Shown: positions 1-13,121, numbered from the stretch's first letter. The stretch: DNA of 64,000 nucleotides from Chrysemys picta bellii (GCF_011386835.1 NC_088796.1:89945468-90009467); one strand, 5' to 3'. Numbers and translations: made by a program. Notes: generated by a model from the letters alone, not told the origin.

Positions 1-1384
1 CCACAGTGTGGGATCAAAAGCACTGAAACTATGTGAATGCTGGTTGTTATAGCCTGTTGCAGCTGGCTTCCTTATTCTGCCCATTTTGATCGTCTTGAGA
101 ATTTCCCTAACTTGGGCAGCATGAGCCCCCACCGTGTTTTGAAAATGTGAATTCCAAATGATAATTTTAGATCCTGTTTCAAAGCTTTGGCCTGGATATG
201 CTCACTTTTCTTGGAGCAATATGCAGCCAAGCCTGAGCTGGTCATCCAATACAAAGGTATCACATGTGAAACGGAAGTGTCACCACCTTGAAAAGAATAA
301 ATTAAATACTGAGGTATCTAGAAATTTGGACCTTGACTATCGGGATATGATTAGTGGAAGGTGATTCATTACAAAGTGAGACCTCTTCTTGAAGTCTTGC
401 TTTGACCTAGTATTGAAAGTTGTTTTTTCTTTTTCTTTTGTTTTTTCACTGTACTATGTGGATTTTTATTACCTGAAAATTCAATAAACACTTAATTTTA
501 ATGATAAAATAGAGCGGAAATTAATGTAAAAAGTACTTTAGCATATAGCACAGGTCATATATAAATAATGGGACACTGGAATGGAACTATGGGTCAGTTA
601 TCACTGTTAATAAATAAGCATATAAATTTCATTTCCTTTCAATAAGATACATCCATTAGATTCTTCTTCCCGAGCACATTAACCCACATAGGCTGAGCTG
701 ACATAACAAATTACGGAGTTAAGAGAATTAGTGTAATAGTTCTATTTGAAAAGATAATGATCTTGTTAGAATTTTATAAAGATATCTAAGATGAACCCAG
801 TCACCTTAGAGTTTTATTCATAGTGACCTAGAAATGCAAATTGTAAGAACACAAGTAAAACTATTTTTTAAGTGTAGTTCAGAAAACACACATTTCTGCA
901 AGAAAAGTAGCATCCATGAAGACATGTTCTGACTGGTCTTCCTTTTGGGATTAACTTCCAGTTCTTGGATACCTGGCATGATTCTTGAGTATCCTTGAAG
1001 ATGTATGAAAATATTTATTAATGACTAGAAAACCATATAAAAACCAGTTTCTGTCACTTGTCAACTGCTGGTGTAATTTCTTCTCTCTCTTCAAATACAA
1101 TGATTATGTTGAATCCACCTCTTCAATAACTGTATATACATGTAATTGATAAAATCATAGAGCAACATCCAAACCAGTAACTTAGGTAAATTGAACAGGA
1201 TAGGACACTGTCATTCAGGTGTCAGGGCAGAAGATGAAAGAAGGAAGGACCATGTCCTGAAGAGTGCTGGGCAATTCCTGATAACTGTGCACAAATGACA
1301 AGAGCAAAGGGGATTTCATAAGATCGAGAGGGACTTCAAAGACCTAGGAAGAGAACTGAACACAGGGCTGGTACAAATGATCCT
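1..1384. other. No gene or repeat recognised
   Basis: AT-rich sequence with only short open frames on either strand. A canonical AATAAA occurs near 482, but no coding frame leads into it, so I do not read it as a gene end. Confidence 0.5.
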
Positions 1385-1650
1385 ATCAGATATCATTCTG
1401 CTGCCAAAACCCAAGTGAAGAAAGGAAAAGACTGAAATTGGAGACCATTTCTCAGAGGGTGATATCTAGTAGATTGTGGAATAGTTTCCCCAAGAGAAGT
1501 GTTGGAAGCACCAATACTAGGCACATTTAAAATTAGACTGGACAAAGCACTAGAAAAATATAGTATAGGGAACAAGTCTGCTTTGGCACAGAGATGACCT
1601 ACATAGCCCAGTAGTTCTTTTTGAACTCCTAATTTCTATAATTATATGAT
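1385..1650 (+). mobile_element. Old CR1 LINE 3' fragment
   Basis: The sequence follows the end of the CR1 reverse-transcriptase frame and its 3' UTR: 'gtggaatagtttcccc', then 'aaaattagactggacaaagc', then a degraded form of the 'gatgacctaatagg' tail. It is diverged with stops in every frame. Family by recognition; the upstream boundary is approximate. Confidence 0.65.
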
Positions 1651-1910
1651 AAGAAGGCCTTATCCATACAAAAACCTAGCTGTTTGCCATTTTTTAAAAA
1701 TGAAGTGCATATTGAGGCTTTGCCTGTTATTATAAAACCATAGTTATGTTGATCTAACCCTCAGTATAGCTATAGCTAGGTTGACAGAAGAATTCTTCTG
1801 TAGAGAGATGGATTAACTACGTCCCTGTAGCAAGGAAGATCAGGGAGCAAATCATGTCTCTCTCACATATGATATCTTACCTATGATGCTCCTGGCTTAG
1901 TGCAGCTGTG

Positions 1911-2094
1911 CAGGGCCACCGAGAGCGGGTTCGGGCCCCAGTTAAAAAAAATTTTCAGGCCCCCCAGCAAGGGCGGACCGGCTAAACAGGGCTGACGAGA
2001 GGTGGGGGAAGCTGGGGAAGCCGGACCCTGGGCCCCTTCCGGACCGCCGGGCCCCAGTAATTTGTACCAGCTTCCCCCCCTCTCGTTGGCCCTG
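1911..2094. mobile_element. GC-rich hAT-type MITE
   Basis: A 184-bp element with terminal inverted repeats CAGGGCCACCGAGAG and CTCTCGTTGGCCCTG. It is flanked by agctgtg at 1904-1910 and 2095-2101, a 7-bp perfect match, or 8 bp with one mismatch. The interior is GC-rich and non-coding. The ends and target-site length fit non-autonomous hAT elements. Confidence 0.75.
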
Positions 2095-4547
2095 AGCTGT
2101 GTGGCCCTTACACAGAACAGATTTTTATTGCTCTAACTAACCCTTCATATGTATAATGCCCCCAAAATACTATCTGATACTGCTGGGTTTCAGCAACTGG
2201 AACTGTGGATGTATCTAACTAGAAAATTGCCCAATGGGCTCTTGCAGACACATAATTGACCATTCGACCCCTGGACCACATCTCAGCTGTGATATGCATG
2301 TAATAATGCTGGATTTTAAGGTATTGCATAGCTCTTTGAATTTCAGTTTTACGTAGTTAGGCAATTAGCAGGGGCCCAAACAGCCCTATTAATAAAAAAC
2401 AAATAAAAATAATGGTATGCCAAATGGAGACGAAAGAACAACTCTGAACTGTTCTTAATAGAAGCTATGGGCAATACTATGTCTCAGACGATGCTGAATT
2501 TTTAAAGCCATGTTTATAGGCAATGTCAGTAGCCTTCTGTCTGGTAGCAATGGTGCTAACTACGCTGCTCATCATAGACATGTAGAAAGACAATGGGCCT
2601 GATTCAGCACAGACTGTCTACATTATAAGCACTAAAACAGCACAGCTGCAGCTATGGTACTGTAGTGTAGAGGCTTCCTACATTGATAGAAGGGGTGTTT
2701 TCATCAATGTAGTGGGAGCTTAGAACAGCATAGAACTGGAGTAACAGAGTGGTGAATCCAGCCCATCATAAGTATTTCCACTTAGTATTTCCACATAAGT
2801 ATTTCCACTATGTTTACTAAAATGTTTTGCACATATATATTGGTTTTCTAATGAGACAAACTATTGAAGTTCTCAGAATATTAACCAGTTTTTAAGAAGC
2901 CGCAACTGTAATATGACGTGGTATAATAAATATCCTAACACATAAATGAAATCTATCTTACATGCCTTGATTCTTCTGCAATGGCACTGGTCATCAGGTA
3001 GTACTGTTGCACATAGTCTTCCAAATGTTTTTTCTGAGCCTATGAGCAAGTGTTTAGCCTTGAGAAAACACACTGTCCCACGAGTTGATGTAATCCAAGT
3101 TCTGTGTAGAGGCAGTGGACCTTGGTAGAGGGAGCTGTGTGAACTGCAGGAGAGTTTGCTCGCTGTCTTGGTTTCTGACTACAATCATTTCTTGAGGTAA
3201 AGGTTGCTGTCTGGGAACTGAGCATTTTGTGTTGGGCTGATATTCCTGAAAAAGGGTTTGCCTGAATATTGTTTGTCCACCTCTTCTTATGGACTGGTGT
3301 ACATGTCAGAATAAAACAAATTACATTTAAAATATTCCCAGATTCCATGTCACTGATTTCTCCTCCACACAGAAATTGACCAGCAAGACCCTGGTCTTCT
3401 GCTACTGCTCATCAGAGGGACAACATGGGTATTAGAATGGAATACTGGTGATGGAAAGAGTGGCAATAATGTTATAATCAAGGAACTATTTTCAGTCAAC
3501 AAAATGAATGCTGTAAAGAGAGGTGATGACATGTGCCCTCCCCGCCCCTCGGTTTGCTGCTTGGCTTGTACTGAGCATGCTCACACGGACTGAGCATACT
3601 CAGTAACAATGCTGAAGCTGTCTGCCCTCTCACTGCCCCCAACTATTGGCGGGCATAGGTCATCTCTGGCTGTAAAGATAATCTGATTTCGCCATAGGGA
3701 ATTATTCACAGTAGTATAACACTAGACACATTAAAGGGGCCAGTTGTGCAACCTGTAGTCATTTTTGAGAGCACTCACTTATGAGTGCAGTCCCAGTGAA
3801 GTAAATGAGATGACTCATGTGAGACAGTGATCACCAACATGAGTAAACATTGCATAACTGGACTCTGAATAAGGAAGATGCCCTTAATTCATATAGACAA
3901 GAGAAGGGGAAAGAACTTCTAAAGGGATGCTATCAAGGCCAGTGGACCCAAATTTATGAGCTACTCTATCTTTTTGTTTGTTGTCATATCTCTTTGCAAA
4001 GTCAGTGTGATTTCTTAGGGGCACATTCTCTCCTATATAGGAATAAGCCATGTAGGGGAAAGCAGACAACTCAGCTGAAACTCATGGAGTTGCCTACAAA
4101 TTCTCTTGGTAGGTGGAAGGTGGGCATGGTTTGCACTATGCCAAAGAAGCCATGGATTTGCTCCCTCCCCTTCCCTTCTCATATGCATCCCACATTCCTA
4201 ATTATACTTCAAAGGGAAATCCTGGCCATAGTGAAGTCAATGGTAAAACACTCATTGACTTAAATGGGGCCAGGATTTCACTCCATATATTTTGCTGAAG
4301 CATACAAGGCCTGATCCAAGGCCCATTGAAGCCAATGAGAGTTTCTCCATCAACTTCAGGGGGCTTTGACTCAGGCCCATATTTCTCAACCACTTTTTAA
4401 AAAAGTTTCTTATGCAGTACTCCCAGTCTCCACATAAATTCACAGCATGTAAAAGCAGTCCTGTTAAATACCCTTGTGTTTTGAATCCATTGGGGCTCAG
4501 TAGTTATTCATGTTACAGAATGTGTAATTTGAAGTCACATACTATAT
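2095..4547. other. Intergenic, with fold-back repeat fragments
   Basis: No gene. Around 2595-2765 and 4210-4390 there are pieces of the sauropsid repeats built from 'cctgattcagc' and 'cattgaagccaatg' modules, which read similarly on both strands. Open frames here, including a 137-codon one at 3850-4263, show no recognisable domain. Confidence 0.45.
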
Positions 4548-4555
4548 GCATATAG

Positions 4556-4888
4556 CAGGGGTCGGCAACGTTTGGCACGCGCTCGCCAGGGTAAGCACCC
4601 TACCAGGCCGGGCCAGTTTATTTACCTGCTGACGCAGCAGGTTCGGACAATCGCGGCCCCCACTGGCCGCGGTTCGCCATCCTGGGCCAATGGGGGTGGC
4701 GGGAAGCCGCGGCCAGCACATCCCTCGCCCGCTCCGCTTCCCGCCGCCCCCATTGGCCCAGGATGGCGAACCGCAGCCAGTGGGGGCTGCGATCGGCCGA
4801 TCCTGCCGCGTCAGCAGGTAAATAAACTGGCCCGGTTCACTAGGGTGCTTACCCTGGCGAGCCGCGTGCCAAACGTTGCCGACCCCTG
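4556..4888. mobile_element. Fold-back hAT-type MITE
   Basis: A 333-bp element opening with CAGGGGTCGGCAACGTTTGG and closing with its inverse complement. It has a perfect 8-bp target duplication gcatatag at 4548-4555 and 4889-4896. The two halves are near-perfect inverted copies of about 150 bp around a spacer of about 30 bp, so the whole element could fold into one long hairpin. It is strongly GC-rich against its surroundings. The open frames of 113 and 116 codons across it are by-products of the palindrome. Confidence 0.9.
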
Positions 4889-4896
4889 GCATATAG

Positions 4897-6131
4897 CATT
4901 GTTATCACCCTAGAAAGCCTAGACCTTGTAACAGTTAAAGAATAAAACAGTACAACTCTCATAATTGCTGGTCAGATTTCTGTCCTGAGAGGACAAAGTT
5001 GTGGAAACCCTTACAGTTATGTTATACCAAATACAGCTTGTTTGTGCATGTTGTGATTCTCCTTCTTTGTCTGGAAGCTCACAGGCTCAACTCCCAGACA
5101 AGGAGCTGGCCTCTTACCCCCATCTGACATCATAATCAATTAGTTGGTAGTCACTGTACTCCTAGCATCCTTCAGATGAGGCATTAGCATAGCACACTCT
5201 GGAGCATCCATTCTCCTAAATAATATCACAGATTGCTTGGCAGAGATACAAATTATTATCATAAAGAAGAAATGCATGAAAGATACCAGGATTCTTTGTG
5301 TACTGTAAAAATATTACATTTTCGGGGGGGATATTTGTTCTATGAGAGTGATAACAGGCACCATGCTAGTCATGGTAGTCTATACATAATACACCTACTC
5401 ACACTAAGGAGTAGCCATTGTTTCCAACTCCAACATCACCAAGAGAATGAATACTTCATGTATACCTTCTGAAATCAGCGCAGTTTTCTCACTGTACCAC
5501 TGTAGTGTGATATGATACAGTCACTCATTTAATAGGAAGAACTGAGTACAGTAAACATTTGCCTATGCAGGATCTTATTAATTCAATTTTGTATTTTTAG
5601 GCATGTTGTTTAATAGTAAGATCAAATGGATGATTAATACCTTGTTCTGGCCTTCTCTCAGCTAGTTGTTTATGCATAGCCAGTCCCCTAATAACTGTCA
5701 TTTCTGCTCTCGGGGCAATGGTCCCAATGGGGCTGGTGTCCTCTATCTGCCTAGAGGAGGAACTTTCAAGCACTTCTATCTGTGTAATTCCCAGAAGATA
5801 AAGAGAACAGAGACCCCCAACCACTGTGACTCAGTCTCAGAAGCTGCTGCAGGTCCCAGCTCAGCAGTCCTTCTCTGCCTTTACTTTCCCCTTCCTTGAT
5901 TCACTGCATAGTATACAATAATTCGTGCCCTCTGAACTCCGCTAGTCACACTCAAATAAGGGAAAAAGGAAAAAACCTCATTTCTGTTGGCTACTCCATG
6001 AATATTCACTGCAGTAGTAAAAAGTGCCATCTCTCTGTAATTAACAAAAGATTTGCATTTACCACAATGACCATCCTGGGTACACAACTAGGTCAAGAGT
6101 CTAATTTCTGAAAGGAATAAACACCCCTATA
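4897..6131. other. No gene recognised
   Basis: Mixed AT-rich sequence. Short open frames only, none with a recognisable motif, and no clear repeat. Confidence 0.45.
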
Positions 6132-6245
6132 TCAGAGGGGTAGCCGTGTTAGTCTGTATCCACAGAAACAACGAGGAGTCCAACTAAAGACTAACAGATT
6201 TATTTGGCCATAAGCTTTCGTGGGTAAAAACCCACTTCTTCATAT
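6132..6245 (-). mobile_element. Penelope-like terminal fragment, hammerhead-like
   Basis: The + strand reads 'gtagccgtgttagtctgtat', then 'aacgaggagtcc', 'ctaacagatttatttgg' and 'taagctttcgtgggta', a very common turtle repeat. Read on the - strand, it has a 5-bp stem GTGGG/CCCAC (6231-6235 with 6220-6224) followed by GAAA (6219-6216) and preceded by ATGAAGA. This is the layout of a hammerhead ribozyme core (CUGANGA, stem II, GAAA), as known in Penelope-like retroelements. The first core C is A here, so this copy is probably inactive. Assignment to Penelope is an inference. Confidence 0.6.
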
Positions 6246-8689
6246 TAATATGAGTTTATGGCAGTAGTGGAGAGGTAAATCTGGCCCACAATGCCCACAA
6301 ATCTTAAATTGCTCAGAATAAGAATTTTAATGTTTTAACTCAATGGATTGATCACAGACAGTTCTTTGCAAGATGGAAAGAAATGGCAAAAGAATTCAGT
6401 GCAAAAATACCTTCTCTCCCTTCCCTCTTCATCCTTACTTCTCTTTCCATCTCCCTCTTGACTTTTCTACATAACCAGCAGCTTCTTCCACAACTGAAAT
6501 CAATCAACTTCCACCTCTCACTCTCCCAGAACCTTTCACCTAGATGAAATGTTGGCCAGCAGGTTAATGAAAAACACTGTAAGATCATTTAACTGGGTGA
6601 AGCCAGCATGGAGTATTTAGCTTAGAGAGCAATTTTCTCAAAGAAAATATATCAAAACCATCTATTACTGCCAATAAAATATTTAAATCAATGTGTGAAA
6701 CAGTTTGTTTATTTTTATGTAATATGCGGGTGGTTCAACAAAGCTCATGCTCTATGTAAACCTTTATTCTTGTTAAAAATTTAAAAGGCATGCTTTTAAT
6801 GTTTTTAACATTAACTTAAGTTGCAGTCGGTCTGTAAAACAATAGGAGAGAGGCTATTAAAAGTATATGAATAATAAAACAGATCTAAGAAAGGCTTAGT
6901 ATCAGAGCTATCCCTACTGCCCTTTGATATAACAGGCTTATTTGGGGACTATTATGCTACTGTCAAGCTTACAAGTGGGAGAAAAGGGAAATTTTAACAA
7001 CTTATTCTAAAGCAATAGCATCTTAAGTATGCTGTTTGTGGTTCTCCCTTTGGTTATATGGTCTGATATTAGTCTAGGGTATACTGTCATTTTCTCCCGA
7101 AAGCAGCTACAGTGTAAGCTGCAGTTTATTTCTGGGGAAGACTAAATAGCACATAAGCCCAGATCCTGGTGTCAAACAGCCAATCATAGTAAGATCACCC
7201 CACTGCATATAGTCTGTGTAGGATCATCCAGAGGTTCCAAGCCAGCATAGCAGCACCTACACTCTCCCCTCATGTTGCCATGGGGTTGTGGCTGAGGAGA
7301 AAGAGGAAGGCCTACCCACGGACCCCTTGGCTGCTCTATTGGCCCTTTAAGGCTGTTGGTGGCAGGGGACTGGACCTGACCACAGCCAGGCCAGGATCAG
7401 GGGGAAACAAAAGTGGCTTAAAGCCACCTTTGCATAGTACCATGTACTCGGCAGCTGCAGCAGAGTATCTGGATTATGAAGTCTAGCCTGGTGCCAGGTC
7501 ACCTGACAAGGGTTTTAAAGCAACTTTACAGCCCATAAAGATACTTAGAAAATGTTTAGTGGGAGAAACATATGTACTGTATCCCCCTCCAGACAGAGAG
7601 TTCCTACAACCAGTAGAAATATGCTTTAACTTCAGAACCTGTTTGTGGGATAAATCATTAGAACTTGATATAAATCCAAGACTGCACTGTGAACTAATGC
7701 AGTTTAGGTGCGAATTTATATAAAATCAATGCAGTCACCAGCCATTGTGTGACACCAATCCCTGCCTCCTCCCCAAACACACTTTATTTTTAACATAGTT
7801 TTAAAATAAAAAGCCAGCGTTATAGAAGCTCTTCTTCTGGTACATCTGAAGTTGATGATGAAAACTTTAGGGAGCATATAAGCTCTTCTTACCCATCTTC
7901 ACATTTGCAAATTAATTATTTCATCTGAGGTAGACACTTTGCTGGTACAGCAAAGGCAGGGGACCATCCATGAGTTTACTATAGCTCCTACAGCTTCTCT
8001 AGCCCAATACAAATTGCTCTAACTTGCACCAGCAGTGTATTACATGCCAAGTGCTTGGGCCACTTTCTCTCCCTGTCCCTCCTCACCACCACAACCCTTT
8101 GTGTTGGGAGCTTCACTTGGGGAGACATAGGAGCCAGCTCTGAGGGCTCTTTGCCTGCTGGGCTATCTCCCAGAACAGCACTTAGGAAGCACAAAAGGAG
8201 TGGAAACCTCTCCTGAGAGGTGAAAGGAATTGTATCGGGTCAGAGAATCTGCCCGTGAGTGTGTTTGAAATACTGTATAAAAGCTTTATTAAGGCTTGAT
8301 TCTGAAGCAATCTCATTAGGGTTCCTTTCACAAATGCAGACATTAACACTTGCATTGAAATGTGCATTTGAGTACTGTTCCACAGCTAGGGTATTCTTAG
8401 GGATATTGATGCTGGTTCCTCAAAGGTTACATGGTAGAGAGGTACTTTGAGGTGACACATGAGTCATGTTCCCATAGTGCAAATGATGAGCAACAATCTG
8501 TTATTTATTTATTATTAGCAAAGTCACAAGTGGTGCAATAAAGATGGGAAAAGGTTCAAAATATAAAATAGGGAGATATACATCTCTGTGTTAAGACAAA
8601 AAAAGAAAAAATGTCAAAAGTATTAAAAGGGCTTAAGTAGACATCACACAAGTTTTAGCCATTCAATAGCTTTGGGTCAACAGTATGGA
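6246..8689. other. No gene recognised
   Basis: AT-rich sequence with a modestly GC-rich patch at about 7270-7490. Open frames are short and unmatched. The stretch at 8480-8690 may be the 3' untranslated tail of the LINE that follows on the - strand. Confidence 0.4.
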
Positions 8690-10400
8690 GTTTGAAAAGT
8701 TCTTGGTTGGCTGCTCACCTCGTGGTGATCTTTCAGTAGGTGTGTGGCATCCTCAACCGCACTGCATCTACCCAGAGGGCTGGTCCTGAGTCCCCAGATG
8801 TGATCATTTGCCGTATATTTCACCACTCCACATCTGAAACAGCTGAGCTTGTGCTAGGTATAACATGACAGCTCAAAGCCAGGCAGTCTCTCATCAGGCT
8901 GAGTGATGAGGGAGGAGGCTCTTACAGAGGGACAAGCTCATTCCCATTCTGCTCACTACAATATGACAGTGTCCACCATGGAGATGGTCAGTAACATAGT
9001 CCAGATAGGTCTTCTGATGAGCCAGTGGTGAGGCGCCTCCCTTATATCTTTGAAAAGTGGCAGTTATGGGATCTTATGGATTTTGTCATGGAGGTTCTTT
9101 GCAATATAATACCTGATGTTAGGAGGAGGGATATTAGAAAGGACTGGGAGCCACTCTGTATTTGTTGGTCTCAGTCTTTGTTGTTACTCTCATTGTTTGA
9201 TTCAATTGCATATCAACTAGCTTTGTGTGGGGAGAGTTTAAACACACAGGAACTCAGTATTCCCCAACACTATCAGATAGCTAGTGCCGACCTGGACAGT
9301 GTTTGTGCATTAGCTGCCCGAGTTGAACCCACAAGCTTGTTTAAGAGGCCATTTCTGCTCTTCATCTTCTGAGTTATGTTGGTGAGATGGTCCTTATAGG
9401 TAAGTGTGTGAGCTACAGTTATTCCTAAGTATATCAGCTTTGAGTCATGTGCCAATCATTCTCCATTCAAGAAGACTGAGTTCTCATGAAGTGTTAGCAT
9501 GATTGAGATGAAATATAATGACACTGTCTTTGACACACTGGGCTTAAGTCTCCACTTCTTGTAATAGCCACTGATGGCACCATATTTGGGTTCATGTTGT
9601 CCTCAATATTATTGAAATCTGTGTCTCTTGATGCTAGGCAGATGTCATCTGCATACTTCAATAGCTTTGAGATTGTTGGAGGCAGATCATTTGTAAATAT
9701 GTTGAAAAAAGATGTGGGGCAAGATCTTTTGGATCTTCCACGTGCTCCGTTTATTTCCTAGCTTTGCTTGGAACTGTCTGTTTCAAAGCATCATTTCTGT
9801 AGCCATAACAACATACTGAGGTAATATCTATGACATCTTGACCAGCAGGCCAGTGTGCCAGAAGCTATCATATGCTGCTGTCTAGTCAAGAAAAATAGCC
9901 CCAGTCTTTTCCTTCTGCTGAAAACCATTTTCTATATAGGTGATAAGATCAAGAATTTGGTCACAGGTGCTCTCACTAGGCCTGAAACCTGCCCGGTCAT
10001 CACTCAGATCCTGCTCTACTATGGGCAAGATTCTTTGCAGAATTAGTCACTCAAAAAGTTTGTAAGCACAACTCAGAAGTGATATCAGAGGGTAGCTAGC
10101 TGGAAGAGTATAATCCTTCCCTAGGTTTGGGATAGCTCCCACCCTAGCTTTATGCCATATCCTAGGCATCTTGTTCTCTTGGATGACACAGGATCTGAAA
10201 ACTGACAGCCATTTCAGCCATGTCTTCTTACCAAGATGTAGTAGCATATCTGATGAAACCTTGTCAAGGCCATGTTTTTCCTGCTTTCATGCAGCTCAGT
10301 GCTCTCTCCACTTCCTCAGTGGACAAAGGCTGGAAGATGTCTTCCTCACAACAAAACCATAGCAGCATTGCTCCAGCCAACAGTCTATGAGGTCTACAGA
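8690..10400 (-). pseudogene. Dead non-LTR retrotransposon, RT region
   Basis: Read on the - strand this is the reverse-transcriptase part of a LINE second ORF, broken by stops and frameshifts. In order: 'LSTEEVERALSCMKAGK' near 10310; a finger/palm block with 'PNLGKDYTLPASYPLISLL' at about 10140-10060; 'STCDQILDLITYIENGFQQ' near 9980-9920, followed by 'FLD' and a stop; the catalytic YADD at 9655-9644; a C-terminal block with 'IYLGITVAHTLTYKDHL' (9440-9390); and 'WGLRTSP' near 8797-8777. These motifs resemble I/Jockey-type LINEs rather than the CR1 copies elsewhere in the window. The clade is not certain. No endonuclease domain was found upstream, so it is 5' truncated. Confidence 0.8.
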
Positions 10401-12809
10401 TCGATATCGGCCAATTTATATAAAATAATGAAATCCCCATACCCCATCTCCCACCTGAAGTGAGTCATTTCAATGGCAAATTCATTTTGATAGTGAAGTA
10501 CCCAAAATAATTTTTTGGCAGTTAAAGTAACTGGCCTCTTTGCCCACTACCTTCTTTGTCCATGAGTAGCCAAACTCTTCACTATATGCTGATACCCTAT
10601 TTCACTGTCCCAATTGTTTGTCACCTCTACATTTAAAAAAAAATCAGAAAATTTTACCTATTATCAGGTATCATGCCCTGCAAAGCCTGAACTGGTGGAT
10701 TTAAGTTAGAACTAAACCAGAGTCTGGCTCAAATGTTCTGATGCTGTGATATTGGTTGGAGTTCCTAAAGAGAAAGATCAATTTTTCTGTTGGTTTCAAA
10801 TGCACTGCCTTTCTCATAAACATCCCTGGCCTCTGCTCCTACTCAAGGATATTTTGGCTTCCCTTCAAATTTGTATATTTTAAATTTGTTTTCTTTCATT
10901 TTGAAAAGAACAACAGACTCCGATGAATATTTCACCTACAAAGCCCACATTTATAGCAGCGTGATTTACAGGGTGATGCCAATTGGTAAAGTTACTTGTA
11001 AGGACCAGTCCAGCACCTTGAAGTGTCAGGAGGAAAAGCTCAGAACTTCTCTTGATATGATTCAAGGGCTGGGAGAATTATGGTTGTGTTACAGGAACTT
11101 TTTGTTGTTGTTGTTATCTCAAAAAGTCAGAACAGAAGGCGGCAACAAAATAAAGAATAGTTACAAATTATGAGTGGATAGGTCCCATTCTCCATCTTCT
11201 GAACGTGGGAGAAAAACATGGTGTACCATACAAGTGTGGTATATTGTAACTACAATTTTTAAACTCCATTTTTGTTTTAAGTGTGGTTTATTTTTGATAT
11301 TTATACATTTCATATTTTTACTGCTTCCTGTTTCTGTTGTAAGCTATGGACAGGCACAGAGTTCAACATGTCTAATGTTTATGGTGCATATTGTTCATTT
11401 GGAATGGGGGGACCCCAAACTGCCAGAAAAGAAAAAAAAACAGGCAGGAAGAGGTTAAGAACCCTCCCTACCTGCAGACAGCAAAACCAGTCCCACCCCT
11501 CCTGAGCTGTAAGATGTCTGTTATGGAGAGGCAGGGTCTCAAATCTCTGTAGCTAGTGAGGGCAAGCTCAAGTATAAAGAGGAAGAGACAGGAAAATGAG
11601 TGGGGAGAAGAGCTTAGGGTTTAGGAATGATGGCTTTCTGCCAGACTCACAGGAGCTAGCTCCAGGCATCCTCCGAAGGACTTAGAACTTTCTGGAACAC
11701 AAGGGAGGGAGCTAGAGGCAGAAGTCCTAAGTGCCAAATATTTTTTCATATATATGGAGTTGGCTTTTTTGTTGATTTTATTTCAGGGGTCAAGGACTGT
11801 GCATGAGGCGATGTACATCATTGCTGACGAGAGCTGGCCTTGTTAAAGCCTGATCTTCCTATGTGCTTTCCTCTAGATCTGAGAGATTGTACAGGCAGTC
11901 CCTTCTGTCCCCATCTCACACAACTGCTCTGATTCAGACATTACTGAGTCACCTTTGGACAGTGTTTAATGTTAGACAACATCAGGAGAAAGCAATAGGC
12001 TGAAATTCCAAATATCTGACTCATTCAAAATTAATATTTAGTAAAATGTATAGGTACTAGCAGTTTGTATCAGATGACATTCCAATATCAGGGGATTTTC
12101 TAATGATTACTTTACACAGACACAAACACACACACAGTCAAAAGCCATTTTTCATATACAATATAGAAGATGCGGGTTGTGTAGTTGTCTGTCTATAGTA
12201 TCTTAAGTCACACTGAAAGAGTTGTGCTTGTTGAATGCAAGGGACTGAGGACCCCACAGACTGGGATTGCTATACTTTCCTTTGTATTACTGTAAGAGCA
12301 ATAGGTCAGGGAATAAACTATTAGTTAACCCAAGACATCTGTAATTTAAGATGAGAACTACAGTAAACAGTGTGATCATCATAACTTGCCTTTCTAGAGA
12401 GATATGAGGTAATCTCCAGCCAAATCTAGCCTGGGAGAAATTCAAAAACAGCAAAAAGGACTTTAATCCTTTCCTGAATTGCATCATACGCTTCTATTTA
12501 TCTGAGAGTTGGTGATTATATCTGAAACTTACAGCTATAAGAAATTCAAGAAGAGTTTTTAGAGAGTAAGAATGTGATCATAAAGTAGGTTTGTATTCAA
12601 AACAATGCATATTTAAACCTAAATGCTAAAAAGCAGTTGAGTACAGCTTTTGATGCTATTCACAATAGACACTAGCCATTTCCAGTTAAGATGGAAGTGA
12701 GAAATAAATTACAGTCATGTACTAGTAAGGGTCTCTTGCTGCTGAGATAATGTCAATGTGACCTGAACAAAAGGGGAAAAAAGACAAACTGGGATTGTCT
12801 TTAGTAAAT
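10401..12809. other. Mostly unrecognised, one open frame noted
   Basis: No gene is established. A 100-codon open frame at 10871-11173 (+) has no domain I can name. A (ca)-rich patch lies near 12118-12138. The stretch 11400-11740 is more GC-rich and could be an old LTR, but no ends were found. Confidence 0.35.
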
Positions 12810-12817
12810 CAAATACA

Positions 12818-13121
12818 CCGGGCCACCCAGAGAGGGGGGCAAGTGGGGCAATTTACCCCAGGCCCCGGGCCCCCAACGAGAGTTTTTCGGGGCCCCTGGA
12901 GCGGGGTCCTTCACTTGCTCAGGGGGCCTCAGAAAACTCTCGCGGTGTCCCGGCCCCTGGAGCTTCTTCCGCTCCGGGTCTTCAGCGGCACTTCAGCAGG
13001 GGGTCCCTCTGCTCCGGGACCCGCCGCCGAAGTGCCCTGAAGACCCACGGCAGGAGGGTCCTTCTGCCCCGGGACCCGCCGCTGAAGACCCCAGGTCCCT
13101 GGAATCCTCTGGGTGGCCCTG
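12818..13121. mobile_element. GC-rich hAT-type MITE
   Basis: A 304-bp element with ends CCGGGCCACCCAGAG and CTCTGGGTGGCCCTG. It has a perfect 8-bp target duplication caaataca at 12810-12817 and 13122-13129. The interior contains repeated 'cgggacccgccgc' and 'gtcttcagcggca' modules that also occur in the MITEs at 61.7 and 62.1 kb. Non-coding. Confidence 0.88.

Noticed and set aside
482..487. AATAAA as the end of a gene or processed pseudogene
   Set aside because: No coding frame and no A-tail follow; AATAAA is frequent in AT-rich DNA.
4542..4913. Mirror-image frames of 116 and 113 codons
   Set aside because: They are the two strands of one palindromic MITE, which is why the two translations look alike.
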